NCBI GenBank assembly: GCA_905235525.1
Contig: CAJOLW010000036.1
Span: forward strand, 1 to 64,000
Origin: an uncultured Bacteroidaceae bacterium
GTDB lineage: Bacteria; Bacteroidota; Bacteroidia; Bacteroidales; Bacteroidaceae
Reading direction: 5' to 3'
Length of the DNA: 64,000 nt
Shown here piece after piece: positions 62,555 through 64,000 of the stretch. The notes under the pieces were generated by a model, which had not been told where the DNA came from, did no database searches, and worked only from the letters and a program-made list of their open reading frames with translations. The position numbers and the translations under genes were made by a program. How positions within the stretch are numbered: position 1 is the stretch's first letter; every line of letters begins with the position of its first letter.

Positions 62555-64000
62555 ATGAGAAAACTATTTTTGACGATTGCAGCCATGTGGGTGGCTGTAA
62601 CTGCACTGAAAGCGCAAGAGAACAAGACAGCATACGAAATGAATTTAATTGAAACGGAAGTAGTGGGCACTCGTGCACCACTGCCTGCCGATAAAGCCGT
62701 CCGTCTCGTGCAAGTAATTAACCGAAAGGAAATAGAGGCATCCAGCGCCAATTCCGTCAACGATCTGCTTAAACTTGCAGCAGGAGTTGATGTACGCCAG
62801 CGCGGAGGCTTTGGCATCCAGACTGATATAGGTGTGAATGGTGGCACAGAAGACCAACTGACGATTCTGCTCAATGGCATCAACATCAGCAATCCCCATA
62901 CGGGACATCTGGCAGCCGATTTCCCCGTAAACGTGGATGACATCGAACGCATTGAAGTGATTGAGGGTGGAGCCAGCCGTGTATATGGCAGCCAAGCATT
63001 TGCCGGTGCCATCAACATTGTGACACGCACTGAAAAGGAAAGCAGTGTAGGTGCCCATCTGCAAGGTGGTTCCTATGGCACACTGGGAGTCAACGCCCAT
63101 GTATCTCTGAAAACCAACCACTTTAACAATCGCATCAGTGGAGGATATGCCCGAAGCGATGGAGGAACCTATAATGATGACTTCAATAAGGGCAATGCCT
63201 ATTGGAATGGCAAGTACGAGAGCCGGTTCTTCGACGCTACTCTACATGCCGGACTGAGTACCATGAACTATGGTGCCAACACCTTCTATGGCACTGGCTC
63301 TGATTCACAGTATGAGCAAGACCGACGCTACCTCATTGCTGCACAAGCAGAATACAAAGGCAGAATCCATGTGCCTGTGCAAGTGTATTGGAATCGCTCT
63401 CTCGACCACTATGTGTGGTGGCGTGCCAATCCCGCAGCCTACCAGAATTTTCACCAGACCAATGTCTATGGTGCCAACCTTAATGCCTATACCACATGGA
63501 CATTGGGCAAGACAGCCGTCGGTGTGGAATTCCGCCGTGAGAACATCCTCTCCACCCGTTTGGGTAAGGAGATTCCTGAAGCCGACCAACACAAATACAA
63601 GGTGCCAGGATGGGATGAGTATTACAAATATAAGGATGGACGCAGCAATGTAGGGGTTTATCTCGAACACGACATCCTCTTCGATCATCTGACTCTCTCG
63701 CTTGGTGTGCTTGCCAACCACAACACCTCCATAGATGGCGACATGAAACTCTACCCAGGCATTGACGTCTCATGGAGACCTGCTGACCGATGGAAGTTCT
63801 ATGCATCCTTTAATCAAAGCCTTAGAACACCCACATATACAGACCTTTATTATAATGGTCCTGGGATTAAAGGTAACTCTCAACTGAAACCCGAGAAGAG
63901 CACAGATTGGCACGTAGGAGCCAGTTATACTGGAAATTTCTTCAAGGTGCAGGCTAAAGGATTCTACCGCAAGGGAACCGACATGATAGACTGGGTGAAA
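62555..64000 (+). CDS. BtuB-like TonB-dependent receptor, 5' part
   Basis: The first 482 codons; the gene continues past the window. A signal peptide (TALKAQ, about residue 19) is followed by ETEVVGTRAPLP, a TonB-box-like start, the plug domain (INRKEIEASSANSVNDLLKLAAGVDVRQRG, ILLNGINISNPHTG, IEVIEGGASRVYGSQAFAGAINIVTR) and barrel strands (SFNQSLRTPTYTDLYY). It most resembles vitamin B12/siderophore-type receptors without a SusD partner in view. No cobalamin riboswitch was recognised upstream. Substrate is not determinable here. Confidence 0.88.
   Translation, partial: MRKLFLTIAAMWVAVTALKAQENKTAYEMNLIETEVVGTRAPLPADKAVRLVQVINRKEIEASSANSVNDLLKLAAGVDVRQRGGFGIQTDIGVNGGTEDQLTILLNGINISNPHTGHLAADFPVNVDDIERIEVIEGGASRVYGSQAFAGAINIVTRTEKESSVGAHLQGGSYGTLGVNAHVSLKTNHFNNRISGGYARSDGGTYNDDFNKGNAYWNGKYESRFFDATLHAGLSTMNYGANTFYGTGSDSQYEQDRRYLIAAQAEYKGRIHVPVQVYWNRSLDHYVWWRANPAAYQNFHQTNVYGANLNAYTTWTLGKTAVGVEFRRENILSTRLGKEIPEADQHKYKVPGWDEYYKYKDGRSNVGVYLEHDILFDHLTLSLGVLANHNTSIDGDMKLYPGIDVSWRPADRWKFYASFNQSLRTPTYTDLYYNGPGIKGNSQLKPEKSTDWHVGASYTGNFFKVQAKGFYRKGTDMIDWVK

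Noticed and set aside
61678..62555. Cobalamin riboswitch ahead of the BtuB-like receptor
   Set aside because: The gaps before the hydrolase and the receptor are only 36 and 13 bases, too short, and no B12-box-like sequence was seen.

Overview
The window looks like a chromosome segment of a Bacteroidales bacterium, most likely Prevotellaceae. Reasons: Bacteroidetes-type promoters recur (a TAnnTTTG -7 box, often TAACTTTGCA), there is an Lnb-type lipoprotein N-acyltransferase, secreted GH43 and PL11 pectin-degrading enzymes, a Bacteroidetes-type FeoAB fusion, and a capsule locus headed by an UpxY-like antiterminator. This is inferred from gene content; no database search was possible.

Region 1 (26-18141, almost all on the minus strand) is a surface-polysaccharide locus. 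A tyrosine recombinase (17005-18018) lies next to a 222 bp segment bounded by 22 bp perfect inverted repeats (16745-16766 and 16989-17010). The segment carries a promoter that currently points away from the locus. Beyond it come a NusG/UpxY-like antiterminator, an UpxZ-like gene, three small genes including a DUF4160 protein, then a Wzx flippase, three hexapeptide acyltransferases, a GT4, three GT2 enzymes, an EpsG-type polymerase, a beta-propeller protein and an iron-sulfur F420H2-dehydrogenase-like protein. A foreign-looking block (6304-8943) with a PIN-like nuclease and a small SinR/Cas2-like protein interrupts it. Two genes contain poly-G tracts where a one-base slip gives early termination or an altered end.

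Region 2 (18177-24742): two secreted GH43 enzymes, then divergently Lnb and an alkaline-phosphatase-family protein. Region 3 (24845-31652): secA, which shows three frameshifts; GDP-fucose synthesis (gmd, fcl); and a hemerythrin-LuxR regulator divergent from feoAB. Region 4 (31884-37422): FeoAB with a small Cys-rich FeoB partner missed by simple ORF calling, a CbpA-like J protein, a cytoplasmic-looking 5'-nucleotidase-family enzyme and a DUF2752 membrane protein. Region 5 (37711-43178): AraC regulator, lipoprotein, PL11 rhamnogalacturonan lyase, an SGNH esterase and a frameshifted lipoprotein, suggesting pectin (RG-I) use together with the GH43 pair.

Region 6 (43594-51546): hisH-hisA-hisF-hisIE, ftsE, lysC, lysA, then grpE and a frameshifted dnaJ. 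Region 7 (51582-64000): a possible small RNA, GH25 lysozyme, nudC, a glycine-zipper lipoprotein, a TonB-like protein, then a rod-shape cluster: a single-domain purH, mreB-mreC-mreD-mrdA-rodA, a YiiX-like cysteine hydrolase and a BtuB-like TonB receptor cut by the window end.

Degenerate short-period repeat patches (about 7-12 nt units) sit at several gene boundaries. Frameshifts in secA, dnaJ and one lipoprotein, at least two of them in homopolymers, suggest that part of the sequence carries assembly or read errors; this must be kept in mind for the poly-G observations. No tRNA, rRNA, CRISPR array or complete IS element was seen.
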